Assembly (NCBI RefSeq): GCF_900129455.1
Contig: NZ_FQVU01000001.1
Coordinates: forward strand, 992,001 to 1,056,000
Source of the DNA: Jatrophihabitans endophyticus
GTDB lineage: Bacteria > Actinomycetota > Actinomycetes > Mycobacteriales > Jatrophihabitantaceae
Reading direction: 5' to 3'
Length of the DNA stretch: 64,000 nt
Positions 25,651 through 33,868 of this stretch are shown here, piece after piece. The notes below the pieces were generated by a model. It saw nothing but the letters and a program-made list of their open reading frames with translations. It did no database searches and had not been told where the DNA came from. The first letter of the stretch is position 1, and each line of letters starts with the position of its first letter. Both the position numbers and the translations under genes were made by a program.

Positions 25651-26001
25651 TCATGCCGCGACCACGTCGTCCTTGCGCTCGTCCTTGCGCTCGTCCTTGC
25701 GCGGACGGCCGCGGGGCCGCTTGCGCGCGATGATCGAGCCGCGCTCGAAGATCTCGCCGCCCCAGACCCCCCACGGCTCCCGACGCTCGACGGCGCCGGC
25801 GAGGCAGGCGTGCAGTGCCGGGCAGGCCTGGCACAGGGCCTTGGCCTGCTCGAGCTCGGTGGGAGTGTCGGCGAACCACAGCTCGCCGTCGTTCACCCGG
25901 CAGGGCAGGTCGTCGGGGCAGTCCTTGGCGAGCGGGTCCAGCGGCTCGATCCCGATCGGATCGAGGGTCTGGCTGATGTCGGTGTCGCAGCTGGTCAACA
26001 C
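25651..26001 (-). CDS. whiB7: WhiB7 / WblC-type antibiotic-response transcription factor
   Basis: 116 residues from GTG 26001, which follows a strong AGGAGGTGA seven bases upstream (an in-frame ATG further up is less likely). Fe-S ligands are Cys34 and the CxxCx5C at 57, 60 and 66. EPWGVWGGE at 75-83 is the WhiB signature that contacts SigA, and RPRGRPR at 95-101 is the AT-hook specific to WhiB7. WhiB7 joins SigA-RNA polymerase at promoters with an AT-rich element before -35 and turns on intrinsic resistance genes when ribosomes are inhibited. The leader shows that machinery (promoter, upstream ORF, terminator). The tail carries KDER repeats from a 12-bp tandem repeat. Confidence 0.95.
   Translation of the reverse strand: MLTSCDTDISQTLDPIGIEPLDPLAKDCPDDLPCRVNDGELWFADTPTELEQAKALCQACPALHACLAGAVERREPWGVWGGEIFERGSIIARKRPRGRPRKDERKDERKDDVVAA
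25667..25702 (-). repeat. 12-bp tandem repeat x3 in the WhiB7 C-terminus
   Basis: TCGTCCTTGCGC occurs three times in a row and encodes the RKDERKDERKDD tail just after the AT-hook. The copy number could vary without a frameshift. Confidence 0.85.
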
Positions 26002-26125
26002 GTTCGGGTCACCTCCTCTTCGGCTTGGGTGCGGTCTGGTGCGTGATCGGTCGGTGTCGGTCTGCGTCATGTGCTGGTCGTCGTCTCGGTCTCGTGTACT
26101 CGGCGGGTCTGACGGTTCTCGGCCG

Positions 26126-26170
26126 GAAAAGCAGCGAGGCCGCGGTTCCCTGGATGGGAGCCGCGGCCTC
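26126..26170 (-). terminator. attenuator terminator in the whiB7 leader
   Basis: On the minus strand a perfect 10-bp stem (arms 26170-26161 and 26145-26136, GAGGCCGCGG/CCGCGGCCTC) continues inward with a TCCC/GGGA pair. It is followed by GCTGCTTTTCC, a T-containing tail absent in the plus direction. It lies 25 bases after the upstream ORF stop and 125 bases before the whiB7 start, so it must be passed for whiB7 to be made. Confidence 0.8.
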
Positions 26171-26215
26171 GAGGAGCCGGTGCGCTGATCGTGATCAGCG
26201 TGGGATTCCTCGAGG
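26167..26215 (-). promoter_or_regulatory. predicted antiterminator in the whiB7 leader
   Basis: CCTCGAGG occurs at 26208-26215, in the last codons of the upstream ORF, and again at 26167-26174, overlapping the 5' arm of the terminator. The two copies can pair with each other, enclosing a small GCTGATC/GATCAGC hairpin (26184-26199) that covers the ORF stop codon. Such pairing would block the terminator, while a ribosome at the end of the ORF would prevent it. Confidence 0.55.
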
Positions 26216-26467
26216 TGGGCGGCCCTGCTTACGGCCGACGACTGCGGCGCCGGCGGCGGCGTAGCCACCGGTGGCGTCGTCATCTGCCGAGAGGGCACCG
26301 GTCGCCGGGAAGGCAGCCGTCGCCATCAGGTGGCCGTTGACGGACGTCGGACGCGGGAGCTCGGCGGCGCGCACCGACCACGTGCCGGTGCCGGCGAGGT
26401 CGTGGGCCGCGCTCGTGGCGACGAGGGCGCGCGTGCGCTCGGGCGTCGTGGCGATCGTGGTGATCAC
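26195..26467 (-). CDS. upstream ORF of the whiB7 leader
   Basis: 90 codons from GTG 26467, preceded by GAGAGGGGGAG. The peptide (starts MITTIATTPERTRALVATSAA, ends GRKQGRPPRGIPR) resembles nothing I know. It lies between the promoter at 26526-26565 and the terminator at 26126-26170, the place of the regulatory ORF in whiB7/wblC leaders. Translation to its stop at 26195 would uncover the terminator. When antibiotics slow ribosomes the antiterminator can form instead. I infer a cis-acting role, but a stable small protein is also possible. Pro/Arg codons near the end may be sensitive pausing sites. Confidence 0.7.
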   Translation of the reverse strand: MITTIATTPERTRALVATSAAHDLAGTGTWSVRAAELPRPTSVNGHLMATAAFPATGALSADDDATGGYAAAGAAVVGRKQGRPPRGIPR

Positions 26468-26525
26468 GGCTCCCCCTCTCGTCGCGGCACGCGCTGTCGC
26501 ACGCGTGCATCTCGTGTGTGCCAGG

Positions 26526-26565
26526 AGGCTATCGGCGGCTCGAATGAGCGCGCAAGCGAATTAAT
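26526..26565 (-). promoter_or_regulatory. whiB7 promoter with AT-rich WhiB7 element
   Basis: Minus-strand order: ATTAATT (26565-26559), three bases, TTGCGC (-35, 26555-26550), 18 bases, TAGCCT (-10, 26531-26526). An AT-rich patch directly upstream of -35 is the known requirement of WhiB7-SigA promoters, so this supports autoregulation. Transcription should start near 26519, about 50 bases before the upstream ORF. Confidence 0.7.
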
Positions 26566-26658
26566 CCGCGGCGCACAGAGTAGTCGTGCGCACGTCCCCC
26601 GGGACCGTCCTGCGCCGGCGCGCGCCCCGGTCGGCTGTCCGTCGGGCGACGCCGCGGG

Positions 26659-28098
26659 TCAGCGGGCCGACAGCCCGTCGGCCTCCAGCGCGGCGGCGAG
26701 CGCGAGCAGGTCCCCGTCGGCCCCGGGCCGACCGGAGAGCATCATGCCGACGGGCATGCCGTCCTCGGGGGACCGGCCGGCGGGCAGCGAGAGCGACGGC
26801 AGGCCGGTGAGGTTGGCGATGACCGTCCAGCAGTCGGTGTACGGCGCCGTCATGGGATCGGCGAGCACCTCCGCGTGGATGTCGCGGCGGTTGCCGGTCT
26901 CGTCGAACAGTCTCGGCGCGGTCGTCGGCATGGTGGGCGAGAGCAGCACGTCGCACGCGGCGAGCGCGTCGCGCGTCTGACCGACCAGGTTGTCGCGCAC
27001 CCGCTCGGCCGCCGCCAGCTCGGCACCGCCGTGTTCGCACAGCTCACGACCGAGCTCGAAGCGGCGCACGACCTCCTCGCCGGCCTGTCCGGTCCGCACG
27101 TAGGGCTCGAGCGACGGGACGCACGCCGCCGAGGTGATCGTCATGTACGCGCCCAGCGCGGCGAGGCCGTCGGGCATCGACACCGGCACGACCTCGACGC
27201 CCAGCTCGGCGAGCACGCTGCGGGTGACGTCCAACCGGGCGAGCACTCCCGCGTGGTTGCGGGATCCGCACAGCTCGTCGACCACCCCGACCCGGAGCCG
27301 GCGCAGGCCGCTCGGGTGCAGCGCGGCCGCGGCGAGGTCGGGACGACCGGACATGACGGCGAGCAGCAGCGCGGTGTCGGCGACCGTGCGCGCCAGTGGC
27401 CCCACCCGGTCGAGGTCCGTGGCGAAGGGGACGGTGCCCTCGACCGGCACCAGCCCGGGCGTGGGCGCCATGCCGACGACGCCGCACTGCGAGGCGGGCT
27501 CGCGGATCGACCCTCCGGTGTCGGTCCCGATCGAGCACGCCGCCAGCCCGGCGGCCACGGCCGCGGCGCTTCCCCCACTGCTGCCGCCCGGGCTGCACCG
27601 CAGGTCCCACGGGTTGCGCGTCGGGCCGAAGGCCGAGGTGTGGGTCGACGCTCCCATCGCGAGCTCGTCCATGTTGGCCCGGCCCAGCAGCACGGCGCCG
27701 GCGTCGAGCAGGCGGGTGACGACCGGCGCGTCGCGCAGCGCGACGACCCCCGCGTGGGCGCGGGAGCCGCTCGCCGTCGTCTGCGCGCGGACGTCGACGT
27801 TGTCCTTGACGACGAACGGGACGCCGCCGAGCGGACCGAGTGATCGCCCGGACAGCCGCTCGGCGTCGAGGTGCGCGGCCCGAGTCAGCGCTCCTTCGCT
27901 GTCGAGCTGGACCAGGGCGTGGATCGTGGCGCCGACCTCGGCGACCCGGCGCAGGTGGGCGCCGACGACGTCCTCCGCCGACAGCTCGCCGGCGCCGACC
28001 AGCTGCGCGAGCTGCGTCGCGGGCAGCGTCGTCGGGCCGGGCGACGGCGTGAGCGCGCGCGCCGCGGTCCCCCAGTCGTCGGGCTGCACCGGTTGCAT
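26659..28098 (-). CDS. amidase signature family protein (GatA-like)
   Basis: 479 residues from ATG 28098. The catalytic triad is visible with exact family spacing: Lys98 in FVVKDN, the cis-Ser at 173 in SPGGSSGGS and Ser197 in DTGGSIR. Amidases of this family hydrolyse carboxamides. A full GatCAB role is unlikely because gatC and gatB are not near. AsnB is next to it on the same strand (start of AsnB upstream at 29710, 76 bases between genes), which suggests amide metabolism but does not prove it. Its stop is 191 bases from the whiB7 upstream ORF start. Confidence 0.87.
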   Translation of the reverse strand: MQPVQPDDWGTAARALTPSPGPTTLPATQLAQLVGAGELSAEDVVGAHLRRVAEVGATIHALVQLDSEGALTRAAHLDAERLSGRSLGPLGGVPFVVKDNVDVRAQTTASGSRAHAGVVALRDAPVVTRLLDAGAVLLGRANMDELAMGASTHTSAFGPTRNPWDLRCSPGGSSGGSAAAVAAGLAACSIGTDTGGSIREPASQCGVVGMAPTPGLVPVEGTVPFATDLDRVGPLARTVADTALLLAVMSGRPDLAAAALHPSGLRRLRVGVVDELCGSRNHAGVLARLDVTRSVLAELGVEVVPVSMPDGLAALGAYMTITSAACVPSLEPYVRTGQAGEEVVRRFELGRELCEHGGAELAAAERVRDNLVGQTRDALAACDVLLSPTMPTTAPRLFDETGNRRDIHAEVLADPMTAPYTDCWTVIANLTGLPSLSLPAGRSPEDGMPVGMMLSGRPGADGDLLALAAALEADGLSAR

Positions 28099-28174
28099 CG
28101 GCACAGCGTGACATGCCCGTGTTGCCAAGACGTGACGGCCTCCCCGCCGTCCGATCGCGGCCGTGACGGGACGG

Positions 28175-29710
28175 TCAGGCGGTCGCGAAGCGCCCCAGCA
28201 CCTGCTCGGCCCGGATGCCGCCGAGATGGTCGGCGAAGATGCGCTGGTAGCCGAGCTCCTCACGGCTGCGGGCCTCGGGCAGGCCGGGGATGCGGATCGC
28301 GCGCCAGTCCTGGTCGGGGACGAGCGCCTCGGCCTGCCGGCCCATGACGTCGGCCGTGCCGGACCCGTCCCCGAACTGCTCCTTGCGCCGCCACAGGATC
28401 TCCTGCGGCACCCACCCCTCGAAGGCCTCGCGCAGGATCGCCTTCTCCTGGCCGTCCTCGCCGAGCAGCTTCCACTCCAGCGGGACGCGCTGCGCGACCG
28501 CGAGCAGCTCACGCGAGAGGAACGGCACGCGCGCCTCGAGCCCGTGCGCCATCGTGACGCGGTCGCAACGCTGCAGGTTGAGGTGGTGCAGGGTCTCGAT
28601 GCCGCTGACGAGCGCGTCGCGCAGCGCCGGCATGTCGAGCTCGCGCAGGTGATGGTAGCCGGCGAACAGCTCGTCGGCGCCCTCGCCGGTGAGCACGACC
28701 TTGACGTGCTGCGCCGCCAGCTCGGCCAGCAGGTAGTTGGGCACGGCACTGCGCACCAGCGACGGCTCGTAGCTCTCGATCGAGCAGACGACGTCGGGCA
28801 GCACGGCCACGACCTCGTCGTCGGTGTACACGCGCTCGTGGTGCACGAGGCCGAGGTGGTCGGCGACGACGCGCGCGGCGGCGAGGTCGCTGCTGTCGGC
28901 CGTGCCCGCCGCGAACGAGTGGACCGGCATGCCCGGCTCGGACTCGCGCGCCAGGATCGCCGCGACGATGCTCGAGTCGAGTCCCCCGGACAGGAAGACG
29001 CCGACCGGGACGTCGGCCATCATCCGGTCCCGTACGCCCTTCACCAGCGTCTCGCGGATCGCGGTGCGCGCCTCGTCCCTGGTGGCGTAGGGCGCGCCGA
29101 CCGGCTCGTCCACGCCGAGCGGATCGGTGCGCAGGTCGACGAACGGGACGAGCCCCGCGTCGGGCGTCCAGTGATGGCCGGGCGGGAACTCCTCGACGAC
29201 CGGGCGCACGTCGTCGGGGAAGGCGCCGAGCTCGGACGCGGCGAGCAGCCGGTCGTCGTGCCGCGCCCAGTACAGCGGCTTGACGCCGAGCGGGTCGCGG
29301 GCGAGCACGAGACCGCCGTCCGCGTCGGCCACGGCGAAGGCGTACATGCCTCGCATGTCGTGGATGTCGTCGGTGCCGCCGGCGTCGATGACGTGCAGGA
29401 TCACCTCGCTGTCGGACTGCGTGGCGAAGGGGCCGGGCAGCCGCGCGCGCAGCTCGTCGTGGTTGTAGATCTCGCCGTTGGCGACGACCCAGCGCTCGGA
29501 CCGCCCGCCGCGCAGCGGCTGCTGCCCGCCGTCGAGGTCGACGATGGCGAGCCTGGTGTGACCGAGCCAGGTCGGCCCGACGAGCCGGGACCCCTGGCCG
29601 TCCGGGCCACGGTGCGCGATCGGCCCGAGCATCGACTCGCCCAGGGCGGTCGTCGCGCGCAGGCGTTCGGGCGTGGGGGCGAGGTCATGGACGACGGCGA
29701 TACCGCACAC
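28175..29710 (-). CDS. asnB: asparagine synthase (glutamine-hydrolysing)
   Basis: 511 residues from GTG 29710 (GAGGAG nine bases upstream). After removal of the initiator Met, Cys2 (MCGIAVVHDL) is the glutamine-hydrolysing nucleophile. HRGPDGQGS, NGEIYNH and SDSEVILH are glutaminase-site blocks. GVFLSGGLDSS is the ATP pyrophosphatase P-loop of the synthetase domain, followed by ALTGEGADELFAGY-like sequence and a C-terminal WRRKEQFGDG. It makes asparagine from aspartate, glutamine and ATP, or amidates a peptidoglycan or natural-product carboxylate in some relatives. No other biosynthetic genes are nearby, so I read it as housekeeping. 122 bases separate it from uvrD2 upstream. Confidence 0.92.
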   Translation of the reverse strand: MCGIAVVHDLAPTPERLRATTALGESMLGPIAHRGPDGQGSRLVGPTWLGHTRLAIVDLDGGQQPLRGGRSERWVVANGEIYNHDELRARLPGPFATQSDSEVILHVIDAGGTDDIHDMRGMYAFAVADADGGLVLARDPLGVKPLYWARHDDRLLAASELGAFPDDVRPVVEEFPPGHHWTPDAGLVPFVDLRTDPLGVDEPVGAPYATRDEARTAIRETLVKGVRDRMMADVPVGVFLSGGLDSSIVAAILARESEPGMPVHSFAAGTADSSDLAAARVVADHLGLVHHERVYTDDEVVAVLPDVVCSIESYEPSLVRSAVPNYLLAELAAQHVKVVLTGEGADELFAGYHHLRELDMPALRDALVSGIETLHHLNLQRCDRVTMAHGLEARVPFLSRELLAVAQRVPLEWKLLGEDGQEKAILREAFEGWVPQEILWRRKEQFGDGSGTADVMGRQAEALVPDQDWRAIRIPGLPEARSREELGYQRIFADHLGGIRAEQVLGRFATA

Positions 29711-29832
29711 GCGGCTCAGCTCCTCGATTAGGCAACTGCCACCCGACCATACGGCGAATTCGCACGAGTGGGCCGCCGCGACCGCAACTCGCCGCGTGTT
29801 CCGGCCGTCACGCCGCCCCCGGCTGGCGCGGG

Positions 29833-31860
29833 TCAGGTGACGGGGACGGGGGCGACGTCGGCGGGGTCGGCACCGCCGAGCAGGGCGAGGACGGGGTCGG
29901 CGTAGCGGGTGAGCTTCGTCGGCCCGACGCCGGAGATCTGCGCGAGGCCGGCCCGCGACGTGGGGTGTGCGTCGGCGATGGCGACGAGGGTCGCGTCGCT
30001 GAACACCACGTAGGGCGGAACGCTCTGCGACTCGGCCTGCGCCTTGCGCCAGGTGCGCAGCCGACCGAAGAGCTCGGCGTCCTCGGCGGCGGCGGCCTTG
30101 GGGCGCTTGCGGCTCGCGACCGGCGGCGGGGTGGCCGGCCGCAGCCCGTCGAGGAAGCGGCTGGCGCGCCGCCCCCTGCGCTGCCCGGGGCTACGGGCCA
30201 GCGCCCACGACAGGGCCAGCTGCTCGCGGGCCCGGGTGATGCCGACATAGAGCAGCCGCCGCTCCTCGGCGATCTGCGCCGGCGTCGTGGCGTGCTGGAT
30301 CGGCAGTGTGGTGTCAGTGAGGCCCACGAGGAAGACGGCGTCCCACTCCAGGCCCTTGGCCGAGTGCAGCGACGCAAGCGTGACGCCCTGCACCGTGGGG
30401 GCGTGCTGCGCGCCGGCGCGGGCGTCGAGCTCGGCGGTGAACTCGTCGAGGTGGGCCTGCGGCGTCACCGCGAGCACGTCGTCGGCGAGCGTGACGAGCG
30501 CGGCGAGGGACTCCCAGCGCTCGCGGGCCGCCCCGCCGGGCGGCGCGTTGTCGGGGTACCAGCCGAGGCTCGACAGCACGCCGCGGATGGCGTCGGGCAG
30601 CGCCTCGTCGCCCACCTCGCCGCTGCGCGCCGCGCCCCGCAGCAGCAGCCGGGCCTCGCGGATCTCGGGACGGTCGAAGAACCGCTCGCCGCCGCGCAGC
30701 ACGTAGGGCACCCCGGCGCGGGTGAGCTCGGCCTCGTAGACCTCGGACTGCGCGTTGATGCGGAACAGCACCGCGATCTCGGCCGCGGGCACGCCCGCCT
30801 CGATCAGCCGCGAGCACCGGGCGGCGACGTCGGCGGCCTCGGCGGGCTCGTCGTCGAACTCGGCGAACGTGGGGACGGGGCCGTCCGGCCGCTGCCCCAC
30901 GAGCTCGACGCCGGACTGGCCGCCGCCGACGAGCGAGTTGGCGAGCTGCACGACCTGCGGGGTGGAGCGGTAGTCACGGTGCAGCCGCACCACGACCGCG
31001 TCGGGAAAGCGCCGCCGGAAACCGAGCAGGTGCTCGGGGGACGCCCCGGCGAAGGAGTAGATGGTCTGGTTGGCGTCGCCCACCACGCACAGGTCGGTGC
31101 GGTCGCCGAGCCACGCGTCGAGCAGCCGCTGCTGCAGCGGCGAGACGTCCTGGTACTCGTCGACGACGAAGTGGCGGTAGCGGCTGCGGACCTCCTCGGC
31201 CACCACGGCGTTGTCCTCGAGGCCTGCCGCCATGATCAACAGCAGGTCGGCGAAGTCGATCTGCCCCATGCGTCGTTTCGTGGCCTCGTACTCGGCGTAG
31301 AGCTTGGCCACGGTGTCGGGCGTCATCGGCGTCTCGCGGCCGGCCTCGCGGACCCGCGCCGGATAGCTCTCGGGCGTGGCCAGCACCGACTTGGCCCAGT
31401 CGATCTCGGCGGCGAGGTCGCGCAGCTCCGTGCGGTCGACCTTCAGCCGCAGCCGCGCGGCCGCGTTGCCGACGACGCGGCGCTGGTTGTCGAGCACCTC
31501 GGGCAGCCCGCCGCCGAGCAGCTGCGGTGCGAAGTACTGCAGCTGGCGCAGCGCCGCGGCGTGGAACGTGCGCGCCTGCACGCCGTGCGCGCCGAGCGTG
31601 CGCAACCGCGTGCGCAGCTCACCGGCGGCGCGGGCGGTGAAGGTGACGGCCAGCAGCTGGCCCGCGGGCACGGCACCGCTGCGCACGGCGTAGGCGATGC
31701 GGTGGGTGATCGCCCGGGTCTTGCCGGTGCCGGCGCCGGCCAGGATGCAGACCGGCCCGCGCACCGCGACCGCGGCCTCGCGCTGCTCGGGATCGAGCCC
31801 GGCGAGGACCTGATCGGCCGCCGCCCCGGCCGTCTCGCGCTCGCTGGTCTGCACGGTCAC
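29833..31860 (-). CDS. uvrD2: superfamily 1 DNA helicase UvrD2
   Basis: 675 residues from GTG 31860. The helicase motifs run in order: LAGAGTGKTRAITHRIAYAV (Walker A), VDEYQDVSPLQQ (DEYQD), GDANQTIYSFAGA, LHRDYRST, VTLASLHSAKGLEWDAVFLVG and EERRLLYVGITRAREQL. The C-terminus is an HRDC domain. UvrD2 (Rv3198c in M. tuberculosis, essential there) is a 3'-5' helicase. The Cys-rich (tetracysteine) link between the motor and HRDC known from mycobacterial UvrD2 is absent: I see no Cys there. The first 242 bases overlap the end of the upstream MFS frame. No ribosome site is visible, so it may be leaderless or coupled. Confidence 0.93.
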   Translation of the reverse strand: MTVQTSERETAGAAADQVLAGLDPEQREAAVAVRGPVCILAGAGTGKTRAITHRIAYAVRSGAVPAGQLLAVTFTARAAGELRTRLRTLGAHGVQARTFHAAALRQLQYFAPQLLGGGLPEVLDNQRRVVGNAAARLRLKVDRTELRDLAAEIDWAKSVLATPESYPARVREAGRETPMTPDTVAKLYAEYEATKRRMGQIDFADLLLIMAAGLEDNAVVAEEVRSRYRHFVVDEYQDVSPLQQRLLDAWLGDRTDLCVVGDANQTIYSFAGASPEHLLGFRRRFPDAVVVRLHRDYRSTPQVVQLANSLVGGGQSGVELVGQRPDGPVPTFAEFDDEPAEAADVAARCSRLIEAGVPAAEIAVLFRINAQSEVYEAELTRAGVPYVLRGGERFFDRPEIREARLLLRGAARSGEVGDEALPDAIRGVLSSLGWYPDNAPPGGAARERWESLAALVTLADDVLAVTPQAHLDEFTAELDARAGAQHAPTVQGVTLASLHSAKGLEWDAVFLVGLTDTTLPIQHATTPAQIAEERRLLYVGITRAREQLALSWALARSPGQRRGRRASRFLDGLRPATPPPVASRKRPKAAAAEDAELFGRLRTWRKAQAESQSVPPYVVFSDATLVAIADAHPTSRAGLAQISGVGPTKLTRYADPVLALLGGADPADVAPVPVT

Positions 31861-33148
31861 CGATACTGCCAGCGCCGTCCGACAGGTTCCCGGCGCGGGT
31901 CGGCAGCTCGCGCAGCCCGCGCAGCGGGGAGGCGGCCAGCAGGCCGTTGCTCGCGAGGTAGGCGGCGAAGACGACGAGCAGCGCCGTCCGGGGCCCGGTC
32001 GCGGCCCCCAGCACGCCGCCGACGACGGCCCCGATCGGGATCGTGCCGTAGTTCACGACCTGCTGCGAGGCGGTGACCCGGCCGAGCAGCCCCGCCGGGC
32101 AGTACCGCTGGACGAAGCCGGCGCGGACGATGTTGCCCGCGACGACGGCCGCGACCAGGCCGAGCTCGCCCAGCACGAACAGCACGACCGGCCACCCGGA
32201 CGCGGCGAGGGGGACGAGCAGCGCCGCCGGCGGCGCGGCCAGCATGCTGGCGACCAGCGCACGCCCCGTCCCGAGCCGGCGGGTGAGCGAGGGCACCGCG
32301 GCCGCGCCGAGCACGCCGCCGACGCCGCCGAGGGCCAGCAGCAGTCCCGCCGTCCCCGCGCTCGCGCCGACGTCATGCACGAGGAACGCGATGATCAGCA
32401 CGTTCGACGCGCTCAGCGTGAGGTTGGCGAGCGCACCGAAGCCCGCGAGCGAGCGCAGCAGCTGGTCGCCCCACACGAAGCGCAGGCCGTCGCCGATCTC
32501 GCGGCGCAGCGCCGGCCGCGGCCCGGACGGGACGGACGGCTCGGACCGCCGGGGCGCCTCGGCCACCCGCATCCGCAGCAGGCAGCCGAGCGACACCGCG
32601 AAGCTGACGGCGTCGGCGAGCAGCGCGTTGGCCGCGCCGAACGCCTGCGCGAGCAGGCCGCCGAGGCCCGGGCCGGCGACGCGGGCCGCGGACTCGGCCC
32701 CCTGCAGCCGCGCGTTCGCGCCCACCAGCTCCTCCGGCCCGGCCACGGCCGGGATCAGCGCCCGGTAGGCGGCGGTGAAGAAGACGTTGGCGGTGCCGGC
32801 GACGGCGGCGACCAGGACGAGCTGGGCCAGGCTCAGCACCCCCAGGGCCGCCGCGACCGGCACGCTCGCGAACGCGACCAGCGACACGACGTCGCAGCCG
32901 ATCATCACCCGCCGCCGCGACAGCCGGTCGACCCAGGCCCCGGCCGGCAGGCCGATCACGAGCCACGGCAGCCAGGTGACGGCCTCGAGGACGCCGACCG
33001 CGACGACGCCGGCGTCGAGCACGGCGAGCGCGACGAGCGGCAGCGCGAGACCGGTGACGCTCGCCCCCAGCGCCGAGGTGGTCTCGCCGAACCAGAGCAG
33101 TCGGAAGTCGCGCCCCCGGACCCCGGCGGCGGCGCTCGCGGCGCTCAC
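31619..33148 (-). CDS. MFS transporter with long C-terminal extension overlapping uvrD2
   Basis: 509 residues from GTG 33148, which overlaps the ArsR stop (GTGA). About 417 residues form a 12-TMS MFS core (FRLLWFGETTSALGASVTGLALPLVAL, GLPAGAWVDRLSRRRVMIGCD, and ANVFFTAAYRALIPAVAG). It is of the type that is often misannotated as enterobactin or macrolide exporters. After LRGLRELP the frame runs on for about 92 Arg/Gly-rich residues inside the uvrD2 coding sequence, in another frame, and ends at 31619. Either this is a real overlap or a stop near 31860 was lost by mutation or base error. Co-transcribed with ArsR. Confidence 0.85.
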   Translation of the reverse strand: MSAASAAAGVRGRDFRLLWFGETTSALGASVTGLALPLVALAVLDAGVVAVGVLEAVTWLPWLVIGLPAGAWVDRLSRRRVMIGCDVVSLVAFASVPVAAALGVLSLAQLVLVAAVAGTANVFFTAAYRALIPAVAGPEELVGANARLQGAESAARVAGPGLGGLLAQAFGAANALLADAVSFAVSLGCLLRMRVAEAPRRSEPSVPSGPRPALRREIGDGLRFVWGDQLLRSLAGFGALANLTLSASNVLIIAFLVHDVGASAGTAGLLLALGGVGGVLGAAAVPSLTRRLGTGRALVASMLAAPPAALLVPLAASGWPVVLFVLGELGLVAAVVAGNIVRAGFVQRYCPAGLLGRVTASQQVVNYGTIPIGAVVGGVLGAATGPRTALLVVFAAYLASNGLLAASPLRGLRELPTRAGNLSDGAGSIGDRADQRARDGRGGGRSGPRRARSRAARGRGRGARAGLHPGRRRHRQDPGDHPPHRLRRAQRCRARGPAAGRHLHRPRRR

Positions 33149-33723
33149 GGCTGCGCCGGGACGCCGTGGCAGAACACGAACACCGTGTCGCGGCGGGCGC
33201 CGTCGTCGGGGAGCTCGCGCTCACGCCACCGCTGGGCGAGGTCGCGGAACTCGCGGGAGAACTGCTCCAGCTCGGCCGGGGTGAGGCGCAGCCACGTGTT
33301 GGTGGAGAACGGCCCCTCGCCCCACGTCTCCCGGGCGTCCTGGTCGGCCTCGTTCCACGCCCGGACGTAGCCGGCCTGCCGCTCCAGGTTCAGCGACGAG
33401 GCGGCCCGCTCCAGGGCGTCGCTCGCCGGGTCGTCGGCGAAGTCCGTCGTCGACCACTGCACGGTGCGGGTGACGAGCCGCCACCACCGCTCGCGTCGGT
33501 CGCGGGCGAGCTCGGGCGCCTCGGCCACGAGGTCGCTCGCGGCCAGCGTGCGCAGGTGGTGGCTGATGTTGCCGACGGCCTGCCCGGTCCGCTCGGCGAG
33601 CATGCTCGCCGTGGCCGGTCCGTCCAGCAACAGGATGTCCATCAACCGCCGCCGCAGCGGGTGCGTGACCGCGGCGAGCGCCTTCGCGTCGGTGATCTGA
33701 CGGGTCGTCCATTCCTGCGTCAT
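33145..33723 (-). CDS. ArsR-like winged-helix regulator
   Basis: 192 residues from ATG 33723. HPLRRRLMDILLLDGPATASMLAERTGQAVGNISHHLRTLAASDLVAEA is a classical ArsR-type helix-turn-helix. It is followed by a long C-terminal ligand domain of the kind seen in regulators of MFS exporters, with RERWWRLV and Trp/Glu-rich helices. No metal-binding Cys cluster is present. Its stop overlaps the MFS start, so it and the exporter form one unit. The gap to mrx1, on the other strand, holds two short palindromes likely to be its operators. Confidence 0.85.
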   Translation of the reverse strand: MTQEWTTRQITDAKALAAVTHPLRRRLMDILLLDGPATASMLAERTGQAVGNISHHLRTLAASDLVAEAPELARDRRERWWRLVTRTVQWSTTDFADDPASDALERAASSLNLERQAGYVRAWNEADQDARETWGEGPFSTNTWLRLTPAELEQFSREFRDLAQRWRERELPDDGARRDTVFVFCHGVPAQP

Positions 33724-33748
33724 GCGCCGACCGTAAACGTACAACGAG

Positions 33749-33773
33749 CATTGTGCAATGTTTCTTGTACAAG
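33749..33773. promoter_or_regulatory. palindromes between arsR and mrx1 genes
   Basis: CTTGTACAAG (33764-33773) is a perfect 10-bp palindrome. CATTG-TG-CAATG (33749-33760) has 5-bp arms, and the two centres are 14 bases apart. A further GTACAA half-site is at 33739-33744. They lie 26-50 bases before the ArsR start. Binding of the ArsR dimer is inferred. Confidence 0.5.
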
Positions 33774-33868
33774 TCGTCTTGCATACTGGGGACGGAACAC
33801 CCCGCGCGGTGTCGGTGTTGCCGGGTACGAATCAGCAGGACCAGCGAACCGAGGAGAACGACCCGCCG

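Noticed and set aside
26002-26076. A longer WhiB7 starting at an in-frame ATG upstream of 26001
   Set aside because: The GTG at 26001 has an excellent AGGAGGTGA at the correct distance, and the extra residues are low-complexity Arg/Thr unlike any WhiB N-terminus.
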